In this document: positions 42,492 through 52,531 of the stretch, piece after piece
Position numbering within the stretch: position 1 is the first letter of the stretch
How the letters are laid out: each line of letters starts with the position of its first letter
Assembly: GCA_017937305.1 (NCBI GenBank)
Contig: JAGBDV010000007.1
Coordinates: 1 to 64,000, forward strand
Source of the DNA: Bacilli bacterium
GTDB taxonomy: Bacteria; Bacillota_I; Bacilli_A; ML615J-28; CAG-313
Length of the DNA: 64,000 nucleotides
Direction of reading: 5' to 3'
Notes under the pieces: model-generated
The model's input: the letters and a program-made list of their open reading frames with translations, nothing else
What the model was told of the DNA's origin: nothing
Databases searched by the model: none
Made by a program: the position numbers and the translations under genes

Positions 42492-45400
42492 GTGTTTGTT
42501 AGAGATATATCTAGAGATGTTGTTTTTCATGGGGAAAATACTAATCTAATTATTATCTATGAAGGAATAGAAATAGTTGATTGTGAAATAAATTTAAATT
42601 TATGCGTTTCTAATGTGGATATGTCATTAAATAGATTATCAATTGATTTTTGTAGTAATTTGATAGGATGTCACGAAATAATAATTGAGATACAATATAC
42701 AAAAGAAGAATTATTGGAAAGGAGTTTAGTAAGTTTTTTTGTATATTCTACTACTGAATATGATTACTATAGTGAATCCTCTATTGATGATGCTAAATTT
42801 AAATGCTATGAACAAAAATCGGAAAGTTCTATTCTATCGTATGATGAATATTTTTCTTTTTTTAATAAAAACGAGAATAATTTAACTTTGAGCCCTAAAG
42901 CAATTCTTTTAAGTAATGTTAATATTGTTGAAATTGGCGGGAATTTATTATGGGTTGATTCAAAGAATAGTGATAGCCAAAGTAATTTACATGAATTAAA
43001 AAATATTTTTATTGAATTATATATTTATGAAACTAAAGAATTTATAGCTACTGTTCAGACAGATGAATTTGGTAACTTTTCGTTAAATATTAATTTTGAT
43101 GAAATTTTAGTGGATGGTTCCATTCCGACCATTGAATGTCATATTATTCCAATTTCTGATTTGTTTGAAATTAGAAATAATTTTGATATTATATATAAAA
43201 AAATATTTACTGTACAATTTTCTTATGATAGTTATTCTTATGATTGTTCTCAAGTAGTTGGATTTGATGATGATATTGATAAGTCTATTCAAATTCATCA
43301 ATGTTTAACTTTAGGAGAAAAATTTATTTCAGAGAATTATAGCGATTATAACTTTCCAAAATTTGTAGTGAAATTCCCTAATGCTAATGATACTGTTTAT
43401 GATTACACAACAAATAAATTATTGTTACAAAGCCAATATTTTAATGATTGGGATAGCATTTTGCACGAAGTTGGTCATTACTTTTTTTGTCAAATGATTG
43501 GTTGCGATCGTGGAGGTATTTCCCATAGTTTTGGTGAAAATTTAGCATTAAAAACATCTATAGAAGATGCTATGTATGTTTCTTGGTTTGAGGGAATAGC
43601 TAGTTATTTTTCTGTGGGAGTACAAATCTACCAAGATGCTTTTTTACATGGAATTATTCATGTAGGAGATCTAGGATTTCAATACTATAATTTAACGTTA
43701 AACAGTCAAATAAATACAAATCCTAATACTGAATATAGTGAAACAGTTGTTTTGTTATTCCTTGTTAATGCTTCTTTGACGAAAGATACAAACAATATAA
43801 TTGAATTTGACGAATCTATAGAGTTAATTTGTGATAACAATATTCATTATTTTAATGATTATTTAAAATATATTTATAGTGAATTAGAAAATAATTTTGA
43901 AAAACATTTGATTTATGGAGAGATTCTTACAAAATTAGGTTTGGCGCTTGATTTATCTTATAAAAAAATAAATTTTTGTGATGATTCAATAAAATTAGAT
44001 TTTACAAGTAATTTTGAAAATTCTCAAAATATTCCTTTTGAAGTTGAACACGAATTATATATTTATTCTAATTGTGGGGAACTCTTATATAAGTCTTCAA
44101 TTGATACCGAAATTTCTGCAGATACTGATTTGGCGCTTGAAAATGAAATTTTAGCTATACTTAAGGATTTCAAATTAGGATATTTAGAATTAGAAGCTAT
44201 TTGTTTTGCTATTGTTACTTCAGTTGAATGTGAATATTGTTATAATACTTATTATTCGAAATTATTTAGTATAGATAGAATAAAAATAAATAAAATTGAA
44301 TCAATAGATTTAGTTGATAATTATGTTAATCTAATGCAAACAGCAAATTCTAATGATTATTGTTGTTTAGAACTAAACTCTAAAATTACAGCAATATATA
44401 ATATTGAGTATTACAATTCGGAAAGTAGTAATTATATTGACGACTTTGTTGTTATTGTTGATTCCTCTTTTAATGTTTTATACAATTTAAATGGAGATTT
44501 AACAAAGGAAAATATATATAATAATAAGGCTATTATTTCAGTCTTTCTAGAAGAAAATTATACATATTATATTTTAATAGCTGATTCCCAAGAAAGTTGG
44601 GGTTCTTCATCATCTTGTAAATTAACTGTTTGTATAGATAAAACTATGAATCATTACTTGGTCAATAACAATTGGATTGCTGATTATAATTGTCAACAAG
44701 GGTTTAGAACTTATTTTGTTCTAGAATATAAATATTTTGGTGAATATTCATTAAGTTTTTCATTTAATACGTTCTTAATGAGTGATGCTAATTTCAAAAT
44801 TTATAAAATAGTTTCTAATAATTTAATCTTACTGGATTCAGGTATAATAGATAATAATGATAGAAGTAATAGAATTGTTTTGCAAATAGACTCAGAACAA
44901 AAAATTTATGTTTATGTAGAGTTCCCAATAATGGACAATTTACTTGTTATTGATACTAACAGAACAACATCACCCTCAATTACTATTATTCCTGATAAAT
45001 TAGTTCAAAGTGGTGGGTCAGTAGGTACTGATGTACTATTAAATGGTGGTAATTATGGTTCTAATCATATGACAGTTGGTTTCACGAAATGTATGTTTTT
45101 AAGTGATGATTCTCCTAGTCAATTAAGAACAGATTATTATTGGTTTGTAACTGATGAACAAACAGCAACAATTAGTGAATTTGGTACACTACAATCAAAA
45201 AAAATTGGTTATATATTTGTTTACGCTATATTTAAATATGATGTATCCATTTTTGGAACAATAAAGATTTATATAAACAACGATAATAACTCTGAAATTG
45301 TTTATTTGAATTTTGGGTTAGACTGTAGAATAACTGGTGTTGCATCTGGAACATATATAACAGAATGTGGCGGTCAAGTAGTTCCAATAGATGAATATTC

Positions 45401-45638
45401 AGATGATGATATTTTTATGTTAACTGCAGGTTATACAAGGCTGATATGTTTAGGTGACGATTCGCCTAATCCGTTTTTACAAAATTTTGATTGGCAATCA
45501 AGTGATAATAACATTGCAATTGTGAGCTCTTTTGGAACTATAATTACTAAAGAAAATATTACTGGAGAAGTAACTATAACGGGTACTTATAGGTACAATA
45601 CTCGTTTTATTGTTAAGATAAATCTGTTAGTATATTAA
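42492..45638 (+). CDS. Secreted HExxH metallopeptidase-like protein with tandem Ig-like C-terminus
   Basis: The frame is open for 1048 codons from GTG 42492, but the natural protein begins upstream in the damaged signal peptide, so this is probably the body of an inactivated or phase-shifted gene. Residues 140-210 look like a carboxypeptidase-regulatory or Ig-type domain (LHELKNIFIELYIYETKEF). The zinc site is SILHEVGHYFFCQMIGC near residue 323, with the third ligand likely the Glu of SWFEGIASYF near 366. The middle region is beta-rich. Residues about 835-1048 hold two related domains sharing DDSP, a Trp/aromatic strand and SEFGT/SSFGT. It would act outside the cell on proteins or peptides. 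Leu codons are mostly TTA/TTG and CTT is rare, unlike neighbours. No named peptidase family could be assigned. Confidence 0.65.
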   Translation: MFVRDISRDVVFHGENTNLIIIYEGIEIVDCEINLNLCVSNVDMSLNRLSIDFCSNLIGCHEIIIEIQYTKEELLERSLVSFFVYSTTEYDYYSESSIDDAKFKCYEQKSESSILSYDEYFSFFNKNENNLTLSPKAILLSNVNIVEIGGNLLWVDSKNSDSQSNLHELKNIFIELYIYETKEFIATVQTDEFGNFSLNINFDEILVDGSIPTIECHIIPISDLFEIRNNFDIIYKKIFTVQFSYDSYSYDCSQVVGFDDDIDKSIQIHQCLTLGEKFISENYSDYNFPKFVVKFPNANDTVYDYTTNKLLLQSQYFNDWDSILHEVGHYFFCQMIGCDRGGISHSFGENLALKTSIEDAMYVSWFEGIASYFSVGVQIYQDAFLHGIIHVGDLGFQYYNLTLNSQINTNPNTEYSETVVLLFLVNASLTKDTNNIIEFDESIELICDNNIHYFNDYLKYIYSELENNFEKHLIYGEILTKLGLALDLSYKKINFCDDSIKLDFTSNFENSQNIPFEVEHELYIYSNCGELLYKSSIDTEISADTDLALENEILAILKDFKLGYLELEAICFAIVTSVECEYCYNTYYSKLFSIDRIKINKIESIDLVDNYVNLMQTANSNDYCCLELNSKITAIYNIEYYNSESSNYIDDFVVIVDSSFNVLYNLNGDLTKENIYNNKAIISVFLEENYTYYILIADSQESWGSSSSCKLTVCIDKTMNHYLVNNNWIADYNCQQGFRTYFVLEYKYFGEYSLSFSFNTFLMSDANFKIYKIVSNNLILLDSGIIDNNDRSNRIVLQIDSEQKIYVYVEFPIMDNLLVIDTNRTTSPSITIIPDKLVQSGGSVGTDVLLNGGNYGSNHMTVGFTKCMFLSDDSPSQLRTDYYWFVTDEQTATISEFGTLQSKKIGYIFVYAIFKYDVSIFGTIKIYINNDNNSEIVYLNFGLDCRITGVASGTYITECGGQVVPIDEYSDDDIFMLTAGYTRLICLGDDSPNPFLQNFDWQSSDNNIAIVSSFGTIITKENITGEVTITGTYRYNTRFIVKINLLVY

Positions 45639-45648
45639 AGGTGGTAAA

Positions 45649-47052
45649 ATGAAAAAATCTTTTTTCTGGTTAATAATATGTTGTTCATTTTGTTTATTCC
45701 TATGTTCTTGTTCTAAACAAAGGGTTTTATATGTATTAGAGAATGTTATAATATATGAAACAAAAATTGATTCAGAAGATAATGTTGATTTTTTTGATTG
45801 GATATATATTGAAGATTATTATCAACTTAAGTTTTCTGATCATCATTTCTATCAGTATGATACTGTTAATTGTGCTTCATTAGTAAAAGTAAAGTGGACT
45901 AAAACTGATAGTGGTAATACATTAAATATGACGGGAGAGGTTTTAAGTGTTCTGCGAGCTAACACTTTTGATTGCTATAACTATAACTCTAATGATGATT
46001 CATTATTAATTTCAGGTATTCTTTATAGTAAAGAACAAACGCTTACTTATCCGACAACAGCATATTCATTTGATAATAATACTATAAAAAAAATTAATAA
46101 GTTTTCGTTTGTAGATTTTGAAAAACTTGAATTTAAAAATACACCAGGAATTATTGGTACATCACCTGATATTGAAAAAGTAAGAGATGCGAATCAATTT
46201 TATTATTTAAATAATAAAATCTCTAGAGTCGTTATTCCTGAGCAATATACAATTGATAAACCATTGACTAACTATATTTTTTCTGACTCTGATTTGGTAG
46301 ATGAAATTATATTTGAAGGTTATGTTAATAAAATAAATCCACTTGCTTTTTCAAATTTGAATCTTAATAGGATAGTTTTTAATAATGATATTAATGAAGT
46401 TGATTATTTAGGATTCAATAAAATAAAAGGGGATATTATATTAACAGGAAATGTAACTAATTATAATGATTACTCTTTTAATGTATCAGGTAAAATATTA
46501 AGTAATGAAGATAACATTACACAAATTAATTATAATATATTTAAATATAATGATGAAGAGTGTTTGTGTACTACGTTAATAGATTTTATCGTCATAACTA
46601 ACCAATATAATGATATTAATCAAGGTATTAATATAAAATTTAAAAGTATGTATAGATTTGATTCTTATGATTATAACCTTTCTGTTAAATGTAGTATAGA
46701 TGAAGGAGAACTTATTACAATTTTTGAAAATGAAAGATTTACTAAAGATCCAGAAAATTATAATTATTCAAAGGAATCATTTGAATCGAAACATTTTAAT
46801 TCAATTCATACTATTAAACTATATGAGTTAGATGAATTAGAAGAATATATTATTCCTTTAGAAAGTCTTTCTAATAATATTGGAACAATAAAAATATATT
46901 ACGACTTAAAGGATGAATTTTTTCCTCATGATGAAAAAGAATTAAATCAATATTGTAGATATGAAATGATATATAATTATGAAATTATAGATGATAATAT
47001 TATTTTATATTTTGTGAAGTCATCGTTTAAAGAACATATTTTGATTGATTAA
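45649..47052 (+). CDS. Lipoprotein of unknown function with LRR_5-like region
   Basis: 467 residues. A signal peptide with several cysteines ends at a lipobox (LCSC). From about 175 to 285 the spacing of ISRVVIPEQ, VDEIIFEGYVNKINPLAF, LNRIVFNNDINEV and GDIILTGNVTNYNDYSF recalls BspA-type leucine-rich repeats (LRR_5). The rest is beta-rich and not recognised. AAAGGTGG precedes the ATG, ten bases after the peptidase-like gene, so they form one unit. It shares that gene's codon bias. It probably faces outward on the membrane. Confidence 0.75.
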   Translation: MKKSFFWLIICCSFCLFLCSCSKQRVLYVLENVIIYETKIDSEDNVDFFDWIYIEDYYQLKFSDHHFYQYDTVNCASLVKVKWTKTDSGNTLNMTGEVLSVLRANTFDCYNYNSNDDSLLISGILYSKEQTLTYPTTAYSFDNNTIKKINKFSFVDFEKLEFKNTPGIIGTSPDIEKVRDANQFYYLNNKISRVVIPEQYTIDKPLTNYIFSDSDLVDEIIFEGYVNKINPLAFSNLNLNRIVFNNDINEVDYLGFNKIKGDIILTGNVTNYNDYSFNVSGKILSNEDNITQINYNIFKYNDEECLCTTLIDFIVITNQYNDINQGINIKFKSMYRFDSYDYNLSVKCSIDEGELITIFENERFTKDPENYNYSKESFESKHFNSIHTIKLYELDELEEYIIPLESLSNNIGTIKIYYDLKDEFFPHDEKELNQYCRYEMIYNYEIIDDNIILYFVKSSFKEHILID

Positions 47053-47057
47053 ATAAC

Positions 47058-47092
47058 AAAAATAGCAATAGTAACTTACTATTGCTATTTTA
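47058..47092. terminator. Terminator after the accessory lipoprotein
   Basis: AAAATAGCAATAGTA and TACTATTGCTATTTT form a perfect 15-bp stem around ACT, T-rich on both sides. Confidence 0.85.
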
Positions 47093-47100
47093 TGTTTTAA

Positions 47101-47153
47101 AATAATCGTTTATGAAACGATTATTTGTAATACATTCTAATTTATGGTATAAT
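47101..47153 (+). promoter_or_regulatory. Palindromic operator and promoter of the second ABC exporter
   Basis: A perfect inverted repeat, arms AATAATCGTTT and AAACGATTATT around ATG (47101-47125), abuts the -35 TTGTAA (47125-47130). After 17 bases comes TATAAT (47148-47153) with TGG before it. The arm overlapping -35 suggests repressor control by a regulator encoded elsewhere. A single copy of the arm also occurs at 42204-42213. Confidence 0.7.
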
Positions 47154-47176
47154 ATATTTAATTGGAGGATTTAAGT

Positions 47177-48904
47177 ATGAGAAAATTATTTAAGTACTTT
47201 AAATCATATATTAAGGAAACAATTTTAGCTCCATTATTTAAATTATTAGAAGCACTTCTAGAGTTATTTATACCTTTAGTTGTTGCATCGATTATTGATA
47301 ATGGGATTGGATTATCTGATAAGTCATATGTGATTAAGATGATCATTGTAATGATATCATGTGGGATTGTAGGACTTATTTTATCTGTTCTTGGGCAATA
47401 TTTTGCTGCAAGAACTGCGGTAGGATTTAGTACTAAGTTAAGATATGATTTATTTAAAAAAATAGAAGGATTGTCATTTAGTGATATTGATAATTTAGGT
47501 ACTTCTAGTATTATTACAAGAATGACATCAGATGTTAATCAAGTTCAAACAGGGATTAATTTGACGCTTAGATTATTCTTAAGATCACCTTTTGTTGTAT
47601 TTGGAGCAGCCATCATGGCTTATTTAATAGATCCAAGTATATCTAGTATTTTCTTTATTAGTATTTTTGTTTTATCAGTTGTTGTATTTGGTATAATGCT
47701 TCTTACAATGCCACTACATAGACGTGTTCAAGAAAACTTAGATGGTGTTTTATCACAAACTAAGGAGAATTTAAGTGGTGTACGTGTTATTAGAGCTTTT
47801 ACTAGTGAGACTGAGGAAATTGAAAAATATTCTACTTCAATTAAAAAGTTAGAGCGCTCACAAAATAAAGTAGGTAATATTTCAAATTTATTAAATCCAC
47901 TTACTTTCATTATTGTAAATACTGCTATTATTATTCTTATTTATGCGGGTGCTTTAAAGGTTGATAGTGGAATGCTTACTCAAGGTGAAGTTATTGCGTT
48001 ATACAACTATATGTCTCAAATTTTAGTAGAGTTAATTAAACTTGCAAGTTTAATTATTACAATGACAAAATCTGTATCTTGTGGAAAGCGAATTTCTAAA
48101 ATTATTGAAATGGATACGACTTGTTTTATTGATAAAGACAACAACACTATTAGTGATAAATATATCAGTTATCAAAATGTTTCAATGAAATATAAATCAT
48201 CAAGTCAAGAATCTCTTGAAAACATTTCTTTTGATGTAGAAAAAGGTGAAACGATTGGTATTATTGGTGGTACTGGTAGTGGTAAGAGTAGTTTAATTAG
48301 TTTATTATTAAGGTTCTATGATGTATCAAATGGTTGTGTTTATTTTAATCATTTACCAATTGAATCATATCATCCAAAAGAGTTAAGAGATAAAATTAGT
48401 ATTGTATTACAAAAGTCTGTTTTATTTAAAGGTACTATTCGTGATAATATTAGATGGGGTAAAAAAGATGCTACTGATGAGGAAATTATTAAAGCTTTAG
48501 AGATTGCTCAAGGATTAGATATTTTATCTAAAAAAGATGAAGGATTAAATTCTTTCGTTTCTCAAGGTGGTAAGAATTTTTCTGGTGGACAACGTCAGCG
48601 TCTTGCACTTGCACGTGCAATTGTAAAACGACCTGAAGTTTTAATTTTAGATGATTCTGCAAGTGCACTTGATTTTGCAACAGATGCAGCTTTAAGAAAA
48701 GCTATTAAAAACCTTGATTATAATCCAACAGTATTTATTGTTTCTCAGCGCACAGCTTCAATTCAAAATGCTGATAAAATATTAGTACTTGATGATGGGT
48801 GCTTAGTTGGTATGGGTACACATGAAGAATTATTAAGCAGTAATGCTGTTTATCAAGAGATTTATTATTCTCAATTTAAGAAGGAGGATAATAAAGATGA
48901 ATAA
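47177..48904 (+). CDS. Second heterodimeric ABC exporter, degenerate-site subunit
   Basis: 575 residues from ATG 47177 (TGGAGGA eight bases upstream). Six membrane segments, then Walker A GGTGSGKSS near residue 372, signature FSGGQRQR near 473 and Walker B VLILDDSASALDF, with Asp in place of the catalytic Glu. The next gene supplies the Glu. The first residues (MRKLFKYFKSYIKETILAPLFKLLE) are the same type as the 8209 gene, making it a paralogue of that subunit. No regulator gene is adjacent; the palindrome upstream implies one elsewhere. Confidence 0.9.
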   Translation: MRKLFKYFKSYIKETILAPLFKLLEALLELFIPLVVASIIDNGIGLSDKSYVIKMIIVMISCGIVGLILSVLGQYFAARTAVGFSTKLRYDLFKKIEGLSFSDIDNLGTSSIITRMTSDVNQVQTGINLTLRLFLRSPFVVFGAAIMAYLIDPSISSIFFISIFVLSVVVFGIMLLTMPLHRRVQENLDGVLSQTKENLSGVRVIRAFTSETEEIEKYSTSIKKLERSQNKVGNISNLLNPLTFIIVNTAIIILIYAGALKVDSGMLTQGEVIALYNYMSQILVELIKLASLIITMTKSVSCGKRISKIIEMDTTCFIDKDNNTISDKYISYQNVSMKYKSSSQESLENISFDVEKGETIGIIGGTGSGKSSLISLLLRFYDVSNGCVYFNHLPIESYHPKELRDKISIVLQKSVLFKGTIRDNIRWGKKDATDEEIIKALEIAQGLDILSKKDEGLNSFVSQGGKNFSGGQRQRLALARAIVKRPEVLILDDSASALDFATDAALRKAIKNLDYNPTVFIVSQRTASIQNADKILVLDDGCLVGMGTHEELLSSNAVYQEIYYSQFKKEDNKDE

Positions 48905-50642
48905 AAGTGTTATTAAAAAATTATTCAAATATTTAAATAAGAATATTATTAGTTTAAGTATTACTTTGGTTCTTGCAATAGTTTCTGTAGTTCTTACGAT
49001 TTATGTTCCAATTTTATTTGGTAATGCGATTGATTTAATTATTGATAAAGGTAATGTAAATTTTGGTGGGTTAAAAGATATTTTATTTAATATTTTTATA
49101 ATAATAATTATTATTGGTATTTTACAATGGTTAATGATGACAATTAATAACTATGTTGCTTATCGAATTAATAAAAGAATTAGATATGAAAGTTTTGTAA
49201 AAATACAAAAGTTACCGTTAAAGTATTTAGATGCTCATTCTCATGGAGAAATGGTTAGTATTATTATTAATGATACTGATCAATTCACTGAAGGTTTACT
49301 TTTAGGGCTTACTCAAGCATTTTCTAGTGTTGTAACGATTATTGGTACTATTTGTTTTATGATTTATATAAACTGGATTATTGCAGTAGTTGTTGTGGTT
49401 GTTACACCGCTTTCTTTATTTGTTGCTAAATTTATTTCTTCTAAAACTTATTCAATGTTTAAAACTCAATCAGAAATTAGAGCTGTTCAAACTGGTTTTA
49501 TTGACGAAATGATAAGCAACTTAAAAGTAGTAAAAGCTTATAATCATGAAGAAGAAAATATTATTAAGTTTAATGAGATTAATAATAAATTAGAAAAGTG
49601 TTCTTTAAAAGCTACATTTTTTTCTTCCTTAACTAATCCATGTACAAGATTTGTAAATTCTGTAGTTTATGCGCTTGTTGCATTATTTGGTGCATTATTT
49701 GTAATTAATCCATTTAGTAGTGCTCTTTCATTAACTGTGGGTAGTCTTTCAAGTTTCTTAAGTTATGCTAATCAATATACTAAACCTTTTAATGAAATAT
49801 CTAGTGTGATTACTGAACTTCAAAATGCTTTTGCATGTGCGACTAGAGTATTTAATTTACTAGATGAAGAAGAAGAAATATCTGATAAAGATAATATAGT
49901 ATTAACTGAAGTAGTTGGTAATGTTAAATTAGATCATGTATATTTTTCATATAAAGATGATCAAAAATTAATTGAAGATTTTAATCTTGTAGTTAAACCT
50001 GGTATGAAAGTGGCAATTGTTGGTCCTACTGGGTGTGGTAAAACAACTTTAATTAATCTACTTATGAGATTTTATGATACCGTTAGTGGAGAAATTAGAT
50101 TAGAAAATAAATCTATTAAAGATGTTACAAGAATGAGTCTTAGAGATTCTTATGGAATGGTACTTCAAGATACTTGGATTAAATGTGCAAGTGTAAAAGA
50201 AAATATATCACTTGGTAAACCTGATGCGAGTATGGAAGAAATAATTGATGCTTGTAAAAAAGCACATTGTCATAGTTTTATAAAACGTCTTCCTAATGGG
50301 TATGATACAATCCTTTCTGATGAAGGATTACTATCTGTAGGACAAAAGCAGTTATTATGTATAGCACGTATTATGCTTTGTCTTCCTCCAATGCTAATCC
50401 TAGATGAAGCTACATCTTCAATCGATACAAGAACGGAAATTAAAATTCAAGAAGCTTTTAATACTTTAATGAAAGGTAAAACAACATTTATTGTTGCACA
50501 TAGATTATCAACTATTAAAGAAGCTGATATAATATTAGTAATGAATAATGGTAATGTTATTGAAACTGGTACTCATGAAGAGTTATTAGAAAAACAAGGT
50601 TTCTATGCTAACTTATATAATTCACAGTTTGTTAAGTATTAG
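48897..50642 (+). CDS. Second heterodimeric ABC exporter, catalytic-Glu subunit
   Basis: 581 residues from ATG 48897, with AAGGAGG upstream and an eight-base overlap with its partner. Walker A is GPTGCGKTT, Walker B ILDEATSSID has the catalytic Glu, and the signature is altered to LSVGQKQ. It therefore pairs with the preceding subunit just as 9956-11848 pairs with 8209-9963. Unlike that paralogue it lacks the basic 40-residue N-terminal tail. Confidence 0.9.
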   Translation: MNKSVIKKLFKYLNKNIISLSITLVLAIVSVVLTIYVPILFGNAIDLIIDKGNVNFGGLKDILFNIFIIIIIIGILQWLMMTINNYVAYRINKRIRYESFVKIQKLPLKYLDAHSHGEMVSIIINDTDQFTEGLLLGLTQAFSSVVTIIGTICFMIYINWIIAVVVVVVTPLSLFVAKFISSKTYSMFKTQSEIRAVQTGFIDEMISNLKVVKAYNHEEENIIKFNEINNKLEKCSLKATFFSSLTNPCTRFVNSVVYALVALFGALFVINPFSSALSLTVGSLSSFLSYANQYTKPFNEISSVITELQNAFACATRVFNLLDEEEEISDKDNIVLTEVVGNVKLDHVYFSYKDDQKLIEDFNLVVKPGMKVAIVGPTGCGKTTLINLLMRFYDTVSGEIRLENKSIKDVTRMSLRDSYGMVLQDTWIKCASVKENISLGKPDASMEEIIDACKKAHCHSFIKRLPNGYDTILSDEGLLSVGQKQLLCIARIMLCLPPMLILDEATSSIDTRTEIKIQEAFNTLMKGKTTFIVAHRLSTIKEADIILVMNNGNVIETGTHEELLEKQGFYANLYNSQFVKY

Positions 50643-50649
50643 GTGATTT

Positions 50650-51801
50650 ATGGAAAAAAATGTATATGTTTATAAATGTAATAAGTATGATGAAGCATTA
50701 GTAGAACTTGCCTATCAAGAGATTTTAGTTAAACCAGGTCTTCTTGATTTTGTAAAAGAAGGTATGAAAGTAGGAATTAAGGTAAATTTAGTAGGAAACT
50801 TTAATCCTGATAAGGCTGCTACTACTCATCCTATTTTAGTTAAAGTGTTATGCAAATTCTTAATCGAAAGAGGTGCTATCGTAACTATTGGTGATAGTCC
50901 AGGAGGATTATTTACAGAAGGAATATTAAGAAGTGCTTATAAAGGTGCTGGTCTTTCTGTTTGTGAAGAAGTAGGCGCTAAACTTAATTATGATGTTTCA
51001 ACATCTAAAATTAAAGTTGATAAACAAGTAGTAAAAACATTAGATGTTTCAAATTGGTTATTAGAACAAGATGCTTTAATTAACTTCTCAAAACTTAAAT
51101 CTCACGGAATGATGGCACTATCAGCTAGTGTTAAGAATATGTTTGGAATAGTACCTGGAGTATTAAAACCAGAATATCATTATCGCTATCCTAATCATGA
51201 TGATTTTGCGAACATGTTAATAGATTTAAATGAGGTATTTGAATGTAAACTTAATTTAGTAGATGCAGTAATCGGGATGGAAGGGAATGGTCCTACGCAA
51301 GGAACTCCAAGACTTATTGGATGTATTCTTGCATCAAGTGCTCCTTATCCTCTAGATGTCGTTTGTGCTAAATTAATCGATCTTAATATTGATAATGTAT
51401 ATACAATTACAGAATCGATTAAAAGAGGTAAAACTACTACATTTGATGAACTTATTATAAATGAATCAATTGATGATTTAATTATTAAAGATTATAAAAA
51501 CATTTTACCAGGTAAAAGTATGGAGTTTTCTGAAAAGTTTAAAGGTCCAATTGGTAAAATAATAAATCCGATTATTGCAAAAGTATTAACGGTAAAACCT
51601 AAAGTTAAGAAAAAAGAATGTATCGGATGTAAGAAATGTGCAAATATTTGTCCAGTTAATGCAATTACAATGAAAGATAAAAAACCTATTATTAATAGGG
51701 ACAAATGTATTAGATGTTTCTGTTGTCAGGAGTTTTGTCCTGTTGGAGCTATGAAAGCTCATAAAAATTTAATCGTAAAAGTACTTACTAAAAGTAAATA
51801 G
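50650..51801 (+). CDS. DUF362 protein with two 4Fe-4S ferredoxin motifs
   Basis: 383 residues. The N-terminal 310 residues form the DUF362 domain (KVGIKVNLVGNFNPDKAATTHP, then IGDSPGG and KLKSHGMMALSASVKNMFG). The C-terminus has CIGCKKCANICPVNAI and CIRCFCCQEFCPVGAM, two complete [4Fe-4S] sites. DUF362 proteins are iron-sulfur proteins of unclear role in anaerobes. It starts seven bases after the ABC gene, so it is probably in the same transcript; a link to export is not obvious. Confidence 0.9.
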   Translation: MEKNVYVYKCNKYDEALVELAYQEILVKPGLLDFVKEGMKVGIKVNLVGNFNPDKAATTHPILVKVLCKFLIERGAIVTIGDSPGGLFTEGILRSAYKGAGLSVCEEVGAKLNYDVSTSKIKVDKQVVKTLDVSNWLLEQDALINFSKLKSHGMMALSASVKNMFGIVPGVLKPEYHYRYPNHDDFANMLIDLNEVFECKLNLVDAVIGMEGNGPTQGTPRLIGCILASSAPYPLDVVCAKLIDLNIDNVYTITESIKRGKTTTFDELIINESIDDLIIKDYKNILPGKSMEFSEKFKGPIGKIINPIIAKVLTVKPKVKKKECIGCKKCANICPVNAITMKDKKPIINRDKCIRCFCCQEFCPVGAMKAHKNLIVKVLTKSK

Positions 51802-51808
51802 GTGGTTT

Positions 51809-52450
51809 ATGAAAAAAATAATTGTAATTATATTTTTAATGGTCTGTTCATTATTTATTGCATCTTGTGATGTAAATAATAATAACAATCAAACGCAAGA
51901 TCCTTCTTTAGATGGAATTGATATTTCTAAATATGAAATGCCACAAACTGATTTTTTAAATGATGGTCATACACTTACAAAATTAGAAGAAGTTATGAAG
52001 TTCATTATCTTAGAAGGGGAATTTTGTTATGATAAGCATTTAAATTCAATTGGATATAAATATATTCTTGAAGAATCATATGATGAAGTTCTATATGCTT
52101 TTTATCATTTAAGTGAATTAAGAATAATTTATTTAACAACAGTTGGTAAAGTTGCACATACTTCATATTTTAAATTAAGTGATGATGAAGACTTTTCTAT
52201 TTGTCACAAGATTCAATATTATTCAGGACGTAGACAAGATTTTCTTGCTATAATGCCTTGTAAAAAAGAAGAATTTAATGCTTCTTACTTAGGAGAATAT
52301 GAATTATATCGTGGATATAATACTCAAACTAAAGAAGAAATAAATAAAAAAATTATTGAACAAAATTATAAAATTATGAATTTATTTAATAATTTAATTA
52401 AAGAAGAAGTAAATATTAGTTTATCTGAGTTTGGATTTAATATTGATTAA
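51809..52450 (+). CDS. Small lipoprotein, unknown
   Basis: 213 residues. The signal peptide ends at the lipobox IASC (Cys 20), followed by an Asn-rich linker of about 10 residues and a folded domain of about 170 residues with many aromatic residues. No family is recognised. AGGTGG lies before the ATG and the gene starts seven bases after the DUF362 gene. A terminator closes the operon that began at 47177. Confidence 0.78.
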   Translation: MKKIIVIIFLMVCSLFIASCDVNNNNNQTQDPSLDGIDISKYEMPQTDFLNDGHTLTKLEEVMKFIILEGEFCYDKHLNSIGYKYILEESYDEVLYAFYHLSELRIIYLTTVGKVAHTSYFKLSDDEDFSICHKIQYYSGRRQDFLAIMPCKKEEFNASYLGEYELYRGYNTQTKEEINKKIIEQNYKIMNLFNNLIKEEVNISLSEFGFNID

Positions 52451-52454
52451 TATA

Positions 52455-52498
52455 AAAATCTCTATATTTGAATAATCAAATATAGGGATTTCTTTTTT
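52455..52498 (+). terminator. Terminator of the second ABC operon
   Basis: AAATCTCTATATTTGA and TCAAATATAGGGATTT form a 16-bp stem (one wobble), then TCTTTTTT. Confidence 0.9.
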
Positions 52499-52531
52499 AC
52501 TAAAAAAACACCTTTAAATCTAAAAATAGTG

